This document shows positions 1-30,177 of a DNA stretch of 64,000 bases, piece after piece. The notes below the pieces were generated by a model. It made no database searches. It was not told where the DNA came from and worked only from the letters and a program-made list of their open reading frames with translations. The stretch is taken from positions 1,480,526 to 1,544,525 of the forward strand of contig NC_040026.1 in assembly GCF_000972845.2 (NCBI RefSeq), read 5' to 3'. Positions within the stretch are counted from its first letter, which is position 1. Each line of letters opens with the position of its first letter. The stretch comes from Larimichthys crocea (Eukaryota; Chordata; Actinopteri; Sciaenidae). Position numbers and translations under genes: made by a program.

Positions 1-625
1 TAACTAATTTACTAATGATTGACACTTTACATCTACGTCATAGTTTCTTCACTCAGATTATTATTTCAATGATTAATGGACTTCTATATATTTATATATT
101 TATAGCCTGTGTGTGCATGCAGTGTGTGTGTATGAAAGCAGTGGAATGAAGGGGTGGCAGTATGTAGGTTACATTAGTTATTGCTCTGTTTGCTGTGTGA
201 AAAACACAGTGGTAGGTAGCTGTATGGAGGATGGTGTTGTATGTCCACAGAGTGAAGGACAGTTTCTAGAGAGAGGTGTCACAGGTGAAGTGAAATGTCG
301 TCTCTGAGGACCAAATTAAACTCCATCCACCCTCATGAAGTTAAGATGGAGGCAGAAATCTCAGAGACACATTTCATAATTTGACAGAAATCTCCCTTCA
401 TATCTTTCCTCCCATGATTTATGACTTTGTATGAAGGATTGATAGGAATAAATGTTTGTTCTAAGCTCTGAGACTTTCTTTTTTTAAAGATATTTTTCAT
501 ATGTATAATTACAAATCAGAACGCCTCACCAACCTCAACCTTGGTACGGTAAAAATAAATTGCACAAGTTCACCTTTGGTTACATCTGAAAAGCAAAATA
601 AAATACAATCAAGTGATGTATGAGG

Positions 626-1204
626 TTATACTTTATTGATCCCACAAAGAGGAATTTCACTTGCCTCTACTGACGTACTAGTTAAAGTGATGTAATGATG
701 GTAGTAAGGCCAAGAACATATTTCTCTGGGTTCCTCCTCACACTGAATAAGTTTTTCAGGTGTGCTGTAGGATGTTAATTCATTTATTAACAAATATTGT
801 CTCTGTAATGGAGGAAACTCCAGAATTTCCAATTCTGCAAAATAGACTTTTTACCAGCTGTATTACCTGCGTGTATTTAGAGTTTGTAAATGCTCAGGTC
901 AGGGGGAATCTTGACATTTGTAGTTTCTGAAGTTATTCATGATGTATTCCCAGTTTGCTTCCAGACTAGGACAGTTCCAGAGCATATGAACGAAGTCGCC
1001 CTCACAGGTTCTTTTTGTGCAGTCTATATGGGGTATAATAAGTTCTATTAAACTGTATTTGTCTGTGTTTTGTTGAGATAATCGTACTGATTGAGAGATT
1101 TCAAGGATATTACACCTGTCATATCTTATGTTAGGATCGGATTTCTTATTTGTAGTAATCTTATTGTAGATTGTAAGGTTTTTATTTAAAATGATGTTTT
1201 TCAA
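626..1204 (-). mobile_element. L1-like LINE 3' fragment (degenerate)
   Basis: On the minus strand two broken open stretches read like the carboxyl end of a non-LTR retrotransposon ORF2. The key peptide, GDFVHMLWNCPSLEANW at about 950-1000, matches the Cys/His-containing GTFFHMFW-x-CP-type motif after the reverse transcriptase of L1/Tx1-type fish LINEs. The low-coordinate end carries the common teleost LINE tail, a GGGATCAATAAAG string on the minus strand at about 632-648. The frame is interrupted near 830-900, so it is a dead 5'-truncated copy. The exact clade is uncertain. Confidence 0.7.
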
Positions 1205-1620
1205 ACAGCGATTCTGATGTCTGAACAGTTATTGCGAATCCAGTGACTAATTTGAAAGCATTTAAATAAATTATGGTGGGGGAGTTAAAATTTCTCGGTC
1301 AGTTGTTAAAAGTTTGAAAAGTCCTCACTGATTTTCTTTTGTTTTATTTCTGTAAATCAGTTGTACTGTGTGAGAAAACTGAAACCTGTGGAGGTAAACA
1401 TGACTGATGGGTGTTTATAGAATATGTTGGGCGTGTTCATTCTTATAATTCCTTCCATGACACTTTACAGCCACTTTATGAATTTTAACCTCTTTCCTCT
1501 AACAAGCTTTCTTATCTTGCAATAATCATGTCACTTGGGCACACACACACACACACCTTGCTTACACCTCAGTCACACTCCAGTCTTGGACTTCAACCCC
1601 TCTGAGTGAAATTTGAAGCA

Positions 1621-1694
1621 GCCCTGCATCTCTCCTTCCGCCTTCTGAAAGCTGTCTCTCTGACTCCAGGCTCTCGGCTCTCAGCTCTCACAGG
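1621..1694 (+). other. Possible upstream noncoding exon
   Basis: A CT-rich stretch ends in a good donor (CTCACAG then GTAGGC at 1695). It contains no convincing coding sequence. It could be a distal 5' UTR exon of the myosin gene or chance. The rest of 1205-2280 shows no gene that I can support. Confidence 0.2.
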
Positions 1695-2283
1695 TAGGCT
1701 GCTGTTCTTCCTTTTTTACCCTCTGCATCAGGTCAGATGAAACAATGTTGAACAATTCAACACTTTAGCTGATTTAACTTAAGAAATTGTTGTATAAATG
1801 ATTAAGATAGAGGAAAATGAGGAATTGTGATCATGTTTCAAAACAGTGTAGAGACACCTCTGTCACTGCTGTGTCCTCTGTTTCATCTCTTCTTTTCTTG
1901 ACGCAAGTGTAAACTCAATTCAGTTTAAATGCTGCTCTTTCTGGTGAGTTCTCTGGCTTTAGTTGTATTACCATCAGTCTATTTGGTGTTATTGTTTTAT
2001 GAGGTTTGGACTATGAACAGAGGAGCCTGCTCACAGGCTGCATGTGTCAGCTGTTTGGGTATAAGAGTCGTACCTTAGAACAATAATGAAGCGTTAGAAA
2101 CAAGAAAACAGGATCTGGAGTTTGACAGATAGATCTGGAGCCCAAACATCACATCTCCTAAACTATAAAAGATGATTCCACCCTAAATGATAAAGTTGAA
2201 GTGAGCCTTTCTTTATCATTTGTAGATAACCTATGAATTACACTTACACAGAACATATCTGAACATATCTGCTTATGTGAGTG

Positions 2284-2440
2284 TTAAAGGTCCAGTATGT
2301 CAGATTTATGAGGGCTCTGTTTACAGAATATGGCAGAAATGGAATATAACATTCATAACTATGTTTCCATTAGTGTATAATGTGGCTGGCTCTAAAGGGG
2401 TCTTTGGCATTTTTCATGTATTTCACGGCAGCCATAGTTT
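2284..2440 (+). repeat. Dispersed teleost repeat, copy 1
   Basis: The stretch opens with AAAGGTCCAGTATGTCAG and includes a segment of the form GCAGAAATGGAATATAACATT. This is the layout of a very common fish interspersed repeat whose other end resembles the repeat near 20120-20395 in inverted form. It is noncoding; the superfamily was not determined. Confidence 0.5.
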
Positions 2441-2618
2441 CTCCTTCACATTAGGAAGGAGAGATTGAGGTGAGGGGTCACAATCGGCAAATGTAAGAAG
2501 GAAAAGAAATCTTCCCTCACATACAATCGTAAAAAGATGCAGCTTAAACCAGAAAGTAATTCTGGAATAAAAATGAACTGGCAAAAGTAAGGAAGACTTC
2601 AGCTCTGTGTTTCCACTG

Positions 2619-2935
2619 TTAAAGTCTGTGTAAAGTAAAATATGTGTTCTGAGTTTGTCAGACCAAAGAAGAAAGTGTTATTAAGTACAATCTGAGCGAG
2701 ATGAATTCATCTCTATCTCTCTGCTCAGGGTGGCCTCAGCGTGTCATCGAGCCACCCTTTAAGGACCGCCCACAAAATCCTGGACTGAAAACTGGTGAAA
2801 AACTGTTTGAACCTCTAACTCCACATTTCACTAATATATCGTTCAAAGTCTTTTCACATGTTTTCAGCAACTATTTTACAACATATTTAATGTGTTTTGA
2901 AATAAATCTCAGAATTGCCTTTACACAGACTTTAA
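2619..2935 (+). mobile_element. TTAA-ended MITE, copy A
   Basis: A 317-bp element bounded by perfect 17-bp terminal inverted repeats (TTAAAGTCTGTGTAAAG at 2619-2635 and its complement at 2919-2935). Two further copies lie at 39570-40103 and 36424-36536, both inverted. TTAA at both extremities fits piggyBac-type target duplications, but superfamily assignment is inference. Relative to the 534-bp copy it lacks about 215 bp internally. It encodes no transposase. Confidence 0.75.
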
Positions 2936-3404
2936 AATAAAGTAGTGTGGTTTAACCCAGTGCTTCTGGGTCCAGCCTCCCTGGTGGGGCATTGATGCAG
3001 TGGATGTCCAACAAACATGACCTGCTGGTGATATCACATTGACCTTTATGTTACTAAAATACAACTTGGATTTATATTTATTAGTTGCTTCCCTAATTAT
3101 TGTTAAAAATCCAAATTTTGGACTGTTTCACCTTCTGATGGGGGGCCATGAGAGAACCAATGGTTTAATCTTTGCTTGTCTCATGACATGCACCACAATA
3201 CTGAGTTAGATATTTACTGTGTGCACTGTCTCACATCATTGTCTCCACCAGATGATGTTTTTGTTGGAAGCATTTCAAAAAATTCTTTGACACCACTCAT
3301 TAAGTGTCAGAGACCATCCCAGTGTGTGTTGTTGATCAGCTCATTTTTGTAACACTTGTTTGATTTGGGAAGGTCAGTGTTTGTGGAGGCAGAGCAGGGT
3401 TGGG

Positions 3405-3469
<65 letters not shown>

Positions 3470-3479
3470 CGTTTGTGTA
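3405..3479 (+). repeat. (GT)n microsatellite
   Basis: About 75 bp of nearly uninterrupted GT, ending with GC-substituted units. Confidence 0.95.
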
Positions 3480-3874
3480 GAGAGACCCATTCTCTCGTGG
3501 TTATTTAATAACTGCGATCATTACAGCGAGTGTTTGCTGCATGAATACGTGTGCACGCCCATGTTTAATCTGAACCACATACCACACATTTGTTTACAGT
3601 TTAGGCATGGGTCTGATACCTGCATTTAGCAGCAGATGAAGAATACACTACTGCCTGACTGTGGAAGGCACATGTAGACATGCTATAAACACTGGGAAGG
3701 ACACAGGTACATGGGATGGCTCTGATAATCATATCTGAGTGACATCATTACTGCTGCACTGAGGTGACTCCTCTCCTATAGGCCGTAAAGCTCCTGATAA
3801 AAACTATCTGGACTTTTGGAACTGCCCGGTCTATTGCATGAGGCGGGGCGACCGACCTGTGGGTGTTGCAGGAG

Positions 3875-3882
3875 TATATAAG
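3875..3882 (+). promoter_or_regulatory. TATA box of putative internal myo15b promoter
   Basis: TATATAAG sits about 30 bp before a purine-rich start region. A GC box (GGCGGGGCG, about 3842-3850) lies 25-30 bp upstream and a GATAA motif further upstream. It lies immediately before the first exons that can be joined to the myosin tail. That supports a core promoter, but no transcript data are available here. Confidence 0.5.
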
Positions 3883-3904
3883 AGGGCAAGTATCTAAGAA
3901 TAGG

Positions 3905-3986
3905 TCTGATCTGAACACAATCCGGGAAGAGATGAGGAAGTGTTGAGTGGACTTGATGTACCTGAGCAGTTACACGGAGGCTTCAG
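3905..3986 (+). other. myo15b: Putative myo15b 5' UTR exon
   Basis: The start is estimated from TATA spacing; the end is a consensus donor (CTTCAG then GTGAAG). Joined to the acceptor at 4101, the reading frame used downstream has a TGA at 3963-3965, so this exon cannot contribute coding sequence. It carries two upstream ATGs. One, at 3932, opens a 4-codon ORF. The other, at 3956, is in weak context and overlaps the main start after splicing. Both could dampen translation. Confidence 0.45.
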
Positions 3987-4160
3987 GTGAAGGACAAAAC
4001 ATCAAGGAGTAATTTGTTTTCAAGATTATGCAAAAAGAAAGTCACAGAATATGAGCAGTACGGTTGACTGACCGGCTGTGTCTGTTTGTGTCCATTGCAG
4101 GAATTTCAAGAGAAGAACAAAGGAAAGGCTGTGACAAGGGCAAAGTCTGTCTCTCCAGGA

Positions 4161-24270
<20,110 letters not shown>

Positions 24271-24271
<1 letters not shown>

Positions 24272-24288
24272 ACACACACACACACACA

Positions 24289-24355
<67 letters not shown>
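24271..24355 (+). repeat. (CA)n(TA)n compound microsatellite at the stop codon
   Basis: The repeat begins with the G of the TAG stop and runs as CA to about 24328, then TA to 24355. The myo15b 3' UTR therefore starts with a mutable repeat. Confidence 0.95.
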
Positions 24356-24358
<3 letters not shown>

Positions 24359-24827
24359 TGGGGCTTTTGTTCCCAATTAGACAAGCCGTCCCCAATGAAC
24401 TGGACTTTAGTTTAAAATGTGTCCCTGAATGTAGCCTAAGTCAGACACACACACATACTAGATTTTGTTAATCACTGGCTTCTGTAACATACTTCTGTGT
24501 ATACCTTTTTAAGTTAATTTATCTTCCGTATAACTTGACAGATAGCTTCATGGATTTTGTGAAATGGACTGAATAGAAACATGAATATGGACACACAGTG
24601 ATGTTCTTCTCTCCAGTGCTGTGTGCTCTGAGAGGAAGTGATGATGACACGTAGTGTCCTGACAGAGCGAGTAGATTAAAGTAATTCACCAGTTGTTGAA
24701 TGAATAAATCAGTTCTTTAAAATTTGTGCAGTAAAATCTGTGAGGAAATGTAAAGTTTGTTAATCATTGCTGGACGGTTACATTGTAATGATGTCATGTA
24801 ATATAAATGAATAATTTATAAGCATGA

Positions 24828-24833
24828 AATAAA
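24828..24833 (+). terminator. myo15b polyadenylation signal
   Basis: AATAAA about 560 nt after the stop, followed within about 30-60 nt by T-rich sequence. It gives a 3' UTR of about 0.6 kb. No earlier AATAAA of equal quality stands out. Confidence 0.65.
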
Positions 24834-25019
24834 TATCTTGATTCATTTAATCTCGGTTTATTTTTTTTTTAAATTTCCTACAAGAAGTCTTCCATGAGTG
24901 TAAAGTATTTCCAGTTTTCTGCATCAAAGAGGTTTTAAACTCTGTCATGTGAGTGAATCTCTGTCACAACAAGAAGAACTGAACCATGACTAGTTTTTGT
25001 GGGAAGCTTGAATCCATAA

Positions 25020-25200
25020 ATGGGCAGCAGCAGCCAGCCCACATTCCTCCAGGGATGTTTAAACAGTTTAATCAGTTAATTGGGGATTTTCTGTGGAATG
25101 GCAAGAGACATAAATAAAAACATTCACATGCCCCCTGTTTAATCCAACAGAGGCATTGTCACAGAAAAGAATGTATCTGTGACCCCCCTCAGACAGAGAC
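25020..25200 (+). mobile_element. L1-like LINE ORF2 relic
   Basis: Plus-strand reading FNQLIGDFLWNGKRHK, then a stop, then KHSHAPCLIQQRHCH. It matches the FIWNGKxPR...L-x-P block after the reverse transcriptase of L1-type LINEs. Short, with a stop; a fossil. Confidence 0.55.
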
Positions 25201-27040
25201 AAGTGTTTTTTTTTGCTTGCTTTATTTCCGGTGTTGTCTCTTAGTTATTGCCAGCTGACGTAAACCCCAGTGAAAAGTCTCCGTTCTCATCAGTTCTGCT
25301 TGATTTTAATGATTACATTATTAATTAAAAAGATGATCACTAAACCTGCAGATTTTTTGCTGTATAATACATATTTTACTGATGATATAATCTGGAATCT
25401 TGCTGCTGTTATTATGATAAACAGCTTTGACTTCCTGCCTCCATTGCTGTAGAGGTAAACGTGCTCTCACATACAGAACACCCAGCGATGTGGCAACATC
25501 CCTGTTCAAGTAGTAAGTAAACGGATTGCTTTACTTCGGGGGTTTATGGATATGTCCAACTCAGACCCACTGTTAGATTCAGAACACAGTGGAGTGATTA
25601 TACATCTCATCTGACTTAGGAAGACCTTAGAAACCCCCTGAGAGGACACTGAGAGGACACAAGCTTCTGTTAAAGAATAGAAAGAATCCAGTGTGTTGAA
25701 GAGCGTAGAAGAGAGGTAGCAGAAGAAATATAGCTACCTTAAAGACGGTGGAGAGTGAGCAGTAAAAAGGGGGGAAAGGAAGAAGGCTCAGAAAGAGCAA
25801 CAGAAGTAATAAGTTAAATCTGACGTGTCCTTGTGGTGGCTGTGTCTTTGATTATATTTATGGCACTGGGCACAATTGCCACAAGGATCTGTGCCTTCTT
25901 CAAGAGGAGAGGTAACATGTTTTGGCAATATCTAACAAATTTATTATAAAGGAGGATCTTTGACATGTTGGGCAAGAGTTGGATCTAGATAATTTACTAT
26001 TTGTAGTTTTTGGAAGTGTCTTAAAAAAATATTCATGTGTGCATATGAAGAGTGAAGCAGGTTTTCCATTTACTGTGTATGTAAAGCTAATTTGAGGTGT
26101 CAGCGTTAGACCAGTTAAGACTGGTTCCTGAGAGAAATCTGCTGAGATTCCTTTTTAAAATATGACGATCATGGCTCTTTCCCATCTCTCTCTCCCCACA
26201 GTCATTCTTCAAGCTGTCTCTGTCAAATAATAAAAAAAAGAAAACAATATGATGATCAGGCTCACACTATGTAACTTAATCCACATAATATGAAATTACA
26301 CTTTTTGTAGATCAAGTCAAGAGAAAATTTGGAATCACTGAGAAGTGACACAAAGTGAAATTGTGTTCATTTTCAGTTTGTCTGTCATTTATTTTATTAT
26401 TATCAATTAACTATATACAATTATTCTATTAACTATTAACCATTCATTTCATTGATGCTGATTAATGCTGCGGTGCTGATGCAGGGATGGATTGTGTTTG
26501 GGTAACTTGAGGTCAAAGTCAGTATAACTCTATTAACAAGAACATAGAGTGAGTTTCATATTAATTATATAGAAATTAAAAAATATTTAATGACACCAGT
26601 TAAAAAGCTGTGTGTGTCTCTCAGGCTCTTTTCATCTTTCAGGCCTCATATTAAGCTGCACTGTGAGGAACGGTCATCTTTGGAAGCTTGGGAAGTGGGC
26701 CCAGCCGGGCTGACAGCTATTGATTTATACACAGAGTGAAATTACACTGTGGAGGCAACCAAGCAACCTGACCTCAGCTTCTACTGACGCAGTACCGACC
26801 GCAGAGATGCAGCCTGACGGTTAGAGGCCAGCAGTGTTTGTTTGTATGACCAGACCAGACTACACCAGACCACAACACAAATCAACAGCAACACACTAAG
26901 CTGTAAGTAATGGCATTATTAAAAATGAATGAGTCATTTACTAATGGTTCGTTAATTAAACCTTAAACCTCTTTAATATCATATTATCAAGAAATGTAAA
27001 TGCTGTATTGCCATTACCATAGAAAGTGAATAAGAGTATT
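25201..27040. other. Intergenic, mostly unassigned
   Basis: Intergenic between myo15b and tmem94. A short open stretch, ATG at 25859 reading MALGTIATRICAFFKRR and followed by a GTAACA donor-like site near 25910, could be a small first exon but has no partner that I can see. A second donor-like site (CTGTAAGTAATGG) is near 26900. Otherwise nothing recognisable. Confidence 0.35.
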
Positions 27041-27049
27041 CCCCATGTT

Positions 27050-27440
27050 CAAATACTATATGGCCAGAAGTATTTGGACACCCAAGTGTTACATACATTT
27101 AAAAAAAGCCTCCTGTCTTCTGGTTTCAGACCTTCAAGCAGATGTTGAACCTGCTGCTGCAAGAGCATCAGTGAGGTCCTACACTGACATCTTGTGATTA
27201 GGTCTGTCTGTCAGTCTGTGTTCCAGTTCAGATCAGGGATCTGTGCAGACCAGTGAAGTTCTACCACAGCAAACTGGAAAACACATTTCATTATAAAAAT
27301 AGCTTTCAGCCTATGGAGCACTTGTCATGTTGAGACAGTAAAGGGACAAATGCAAACTGTTGTCCACATATCTTCTGTTGTAGCACTGTGGTAAGATTGC
27401 TTTCAGTCCAAACCAAGAAACTGAACAAATGGATCATCAT
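27050..27440 (+). mobile_element. Tc1/mariner-like MITE, degraded
   Basis: It starts CTATATGGCCAGAAGTATTT then GGACACCC, the widespread fish MITE terminus of the form TATGG-C-AAAAGTATT-GGACAC. Internal landmarks of the same family follow: GTGAAGTTCTACCACAGCAA, GTCATGTTGAGACAGTAAAG and TCAGTCCAAACCAAGAAACT. No transposase. Confidence 0.7.
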
Positions 27441-28167
27441 TTAATATTCAAAGAAGATGCAAATAGTTTGGTGGATATGTTTCATGCAAAGTGTGTTAGG
27501 TAAGAGTCAAATGTGTGCTGGTATTAAAATGCTTTTAAATCTCGAGCCTCCAGGGCGTTTCAGTGAGGTCACGCCACATAGAAGCTCACACCTCTATCTG
27601 TCAAGTTAGAGTTCACTTTCATTAGTCTGAGTCAGGACTCACTCACATAAATACATACATTTGAACCTACTGTCTGATGTTTTTGTTTTCCTTAAATTCT
27701 GCAGAAAACAAGAACCTCTGTGAGTGTTTTTATTAAATATAATAAAACAGCTGCTTGTTTAGTTGTTGGGTAGTTTTTCGGTGCTGCGTTCTAGTGAAAT
27801 TGGACAAATAGGTAGAGCAGGAAATACTTCTACTTCATTTCAGACACACAATCATCGTATGCTTTCCGGATTGGTTTGTTTTTAAACCTGTAATATTCCG
27901 CATGCTGTAAAAAGCCAATATTGCTAAATGAAAAAGCTGATGAACAACGTAACGTTTACTTCATAGTATGTCACAGCTATTATATTACGATTATATCATT
28001 ATTAAGTAACTGTTGTAACCTGTTTCTTTTCAACCTAATATTCTAATAACTGCGTGTCGGTGCAGTGAACGGGCAGGTACCGCTCAGTAGAGTTTGGAGG
28101 TTTCCGATTTCAAAATAGAGCCATAAACAATCTTAGAAAATATAGCTTCGCCCACTCTGGTTTCAAG

Positions 28168-28255
28168 CCAATCAGAGAACAGAGTAATCCAGCGCCCTCC
28201 AATCACAACACACCATCCCTTCTTCCAGGCAGAACGCTCCCAAACATGGCTGCTG
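28168..28255 (+). promoter_or_regulatory. tmem94 core promoter: CCAAT box and YY1-like site
   Basis: CCAATCAG at 28168-28175 and a YY1-like CAAACATGGCTGCTG at 28241-28255, in the first part of a CpG-rich stretch (28.2-29.1 kb). YY1 sites of this orientation typically lie just at or after the start site of TATA-less housekeeping genes. Confidence 0.6.
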
Positions 28256-28345
28256 CGGTACAGTAAATGCCTACAAGTACATTTGTACCGGAGAGAAAAC
28301 ACAGTTTTTAAAAGGATATCAGCGACGACCTGGAAACTACGACAG
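28242..28345 (+). other. tmem94: tmem94 noncoding exon 1
   Basis: The start is approximate, placed at the YY1-like site. The end is a consensus donor (GACAG|GTGAG). It is 5' UTR only, to be joined to the acceptor at 29787. Confidence 0.55.
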
Positions 28346-29786
28346 GTGAGTTCGCGGGCTGATACTGTAAACCGACGGGCTGTGCTCTTATAGTGAGTGT
28401 TGCAACAGAGTCGGTGTAGTTAGGTCGAAGAGGCTGTTAGCATCTGCCTTTGACATCGAGGGAAGGGACGTCTACGTTCAGCCCGGAGAGGACGATAACA
28501 TGAGCTCTGATTTAAACTCCTCCACAGTGAATGCTGTAAACACTATCACACACACGGCTTACTGTATGTTGTCAATGTAAGGACGCACGCTTAAAAACGT
28601 TACGCCGGGCAACACGAGCTGTCATTTTCGACCTTTGAGGTTAACATTACGCCTTATTTGGTCATTTCCCCTGGTCGTTTGTCCAAATTAATACGGCAAT
28701 TCATGTGCAAAGTGTCTGAAGTGACGCTGCCGGTTCCGATGGTTCAGCTCTCCTACACTTTTGTTGACAGTGAAAGCCGCATCTCACAGTTATGTCTCGC
28801 TAACGTTAGCACGAGCTTTAGGACTTGACTTCTGACGTCAGCTGATAATAAACGACGCACTTAAAGCCAGTGTGCGCTGTCATTGTTCTGAACCTGTCCG
28901 AGCGACTTCCACGGGAGAAAACAAATCCAGAGAAAGTCCTTGAAGCTCGGCTGACGAGGATTAACTCGCTATATTTACCCGGCTCGTGCCGTGAGCGGAC
29001 CTGTTTGAGAGCACCCACGCAGCTGTAAACACGGCTCGTAACGGCGGGAACGTTTGTTGCCAGGTCTGGAGAAGACACCTGCTTTGACACGACACACTCA
29101 CTGGAAAATTGAATTATGCACGTAAAGTGAGAATTAAGCCGAGGCTTACAGAGACTGCTGCCAGGTGTGAGATGTGTGAGCTTTGTGATTGATAAGCACA
29201 AGCTGACTCTGTGAGACACTTTGACATGTGACAGCAGGGACAGCATAGGTGTCACTGACAGCATGCTTCAGTTCAAAGGTCCTGTCCTGCCATTGTTTAT
29301 TGTGTTTTTGAATGACATCATTATATGGAGCTACATCCTGCACGATTAACATAATCCCACTTGACTTTGCTTTGCATGATCCTGCACACCTTCAGACAGG
29401 ACTGTTCTCTGGGTTTAAACCCTTTGGCCCTTCGGCCCGTCTGCCTCTTTCCTCCTCTTGTTTGGCTGAATGCTGTCAACTCTTTGCCAATGGAGACTGC
29501 TGACTGTGGAGTTCAGCGGGCCTTTTGTGCCAGAGGAAGCTGCTTATGTGGTCAGAGTGAGTGGTGAGCCTGGTGTCAGTAGATTCAGGGCCTTGGTCTG
29601 CTTTTCAATAGAGCTTATTATGTTAACATCTGGGCGCTCTCACTGCAGCCGCGGCGGCGTACAACATGACAGCATTGAAGTTCACGAACTAAGCAGAGTG
29701 AAGCCTGCCAACCCTGATGATAATTAACAGGCAGTGTCTTTATTACAAGCTTTAACTCACTTGTGTTGATTGTCTTTTATCCACAG

Positions 29787-30177
29787 AGCTCTACATGAAT
29801 GTTTTGAAGAGGGTCAGTGACTAATCCTCCAATCAAAGACCCCATCTCCCACAGTTCCCTGCTTCTCTCCGCTGGTCCCTGCAGGTGTGGGCGTGCCTCC
29901 TGTCACACTGGCAGAGGAGGTGGGGCATGAGGTGTTGCCAGGTGGGGGACCAAGGCTGCACCCACCTGTCTTCTCCATCTTCCTCCATCCAAGTGTGACC
30001 CATTTGATCTGTGAGCGAACAGAGCAGGATCCAGGCCGAGAGCCTCGGACGAGCGCCGTCCACATAGGCACACTGCAGAGCGGCGCTGACGGGGCTCTGC
30101 CAGGTGGCGTTGGCTGGTTGAGAAGCAGAGCATGTTGAGTGGCTGCGGTTGCCATGGAGCAGCAGGATAAGAAGCAG
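29787..30177 (+). other. tmem94: tmem94 exon 2: 5' UTR and start codon
   Basis: Acceptor TTTTATCCACAG at 29786; donor AAGCAG|GTGAGT at 30178. The ATG at 30154 (context GTTGCCATGG) encodes MEQQDKKQ and joins in phase to [10 protein letters not shown] at 36570. A short upstream ORF (ATG about 29796) lies near the exon start. Confidence 0.7.

Noticed and set aside
626..1204. Functional minus-strand gene
   Set aside because: Frame is broken and the peptide matches the end of a LINE ORF2; a retrotransposon fossil.
2701..2940. Small ORF whose peptide is conserved with 39553-39804 (minus)
   Set aside because: Both lie inside copies of the same MITE; similarity is at the nucleotide level and covers noncoding parts and termini too.
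3360..3629. Cys/Val-rich ORF
   Set aside because: Product of the (GT)n microsatellite.
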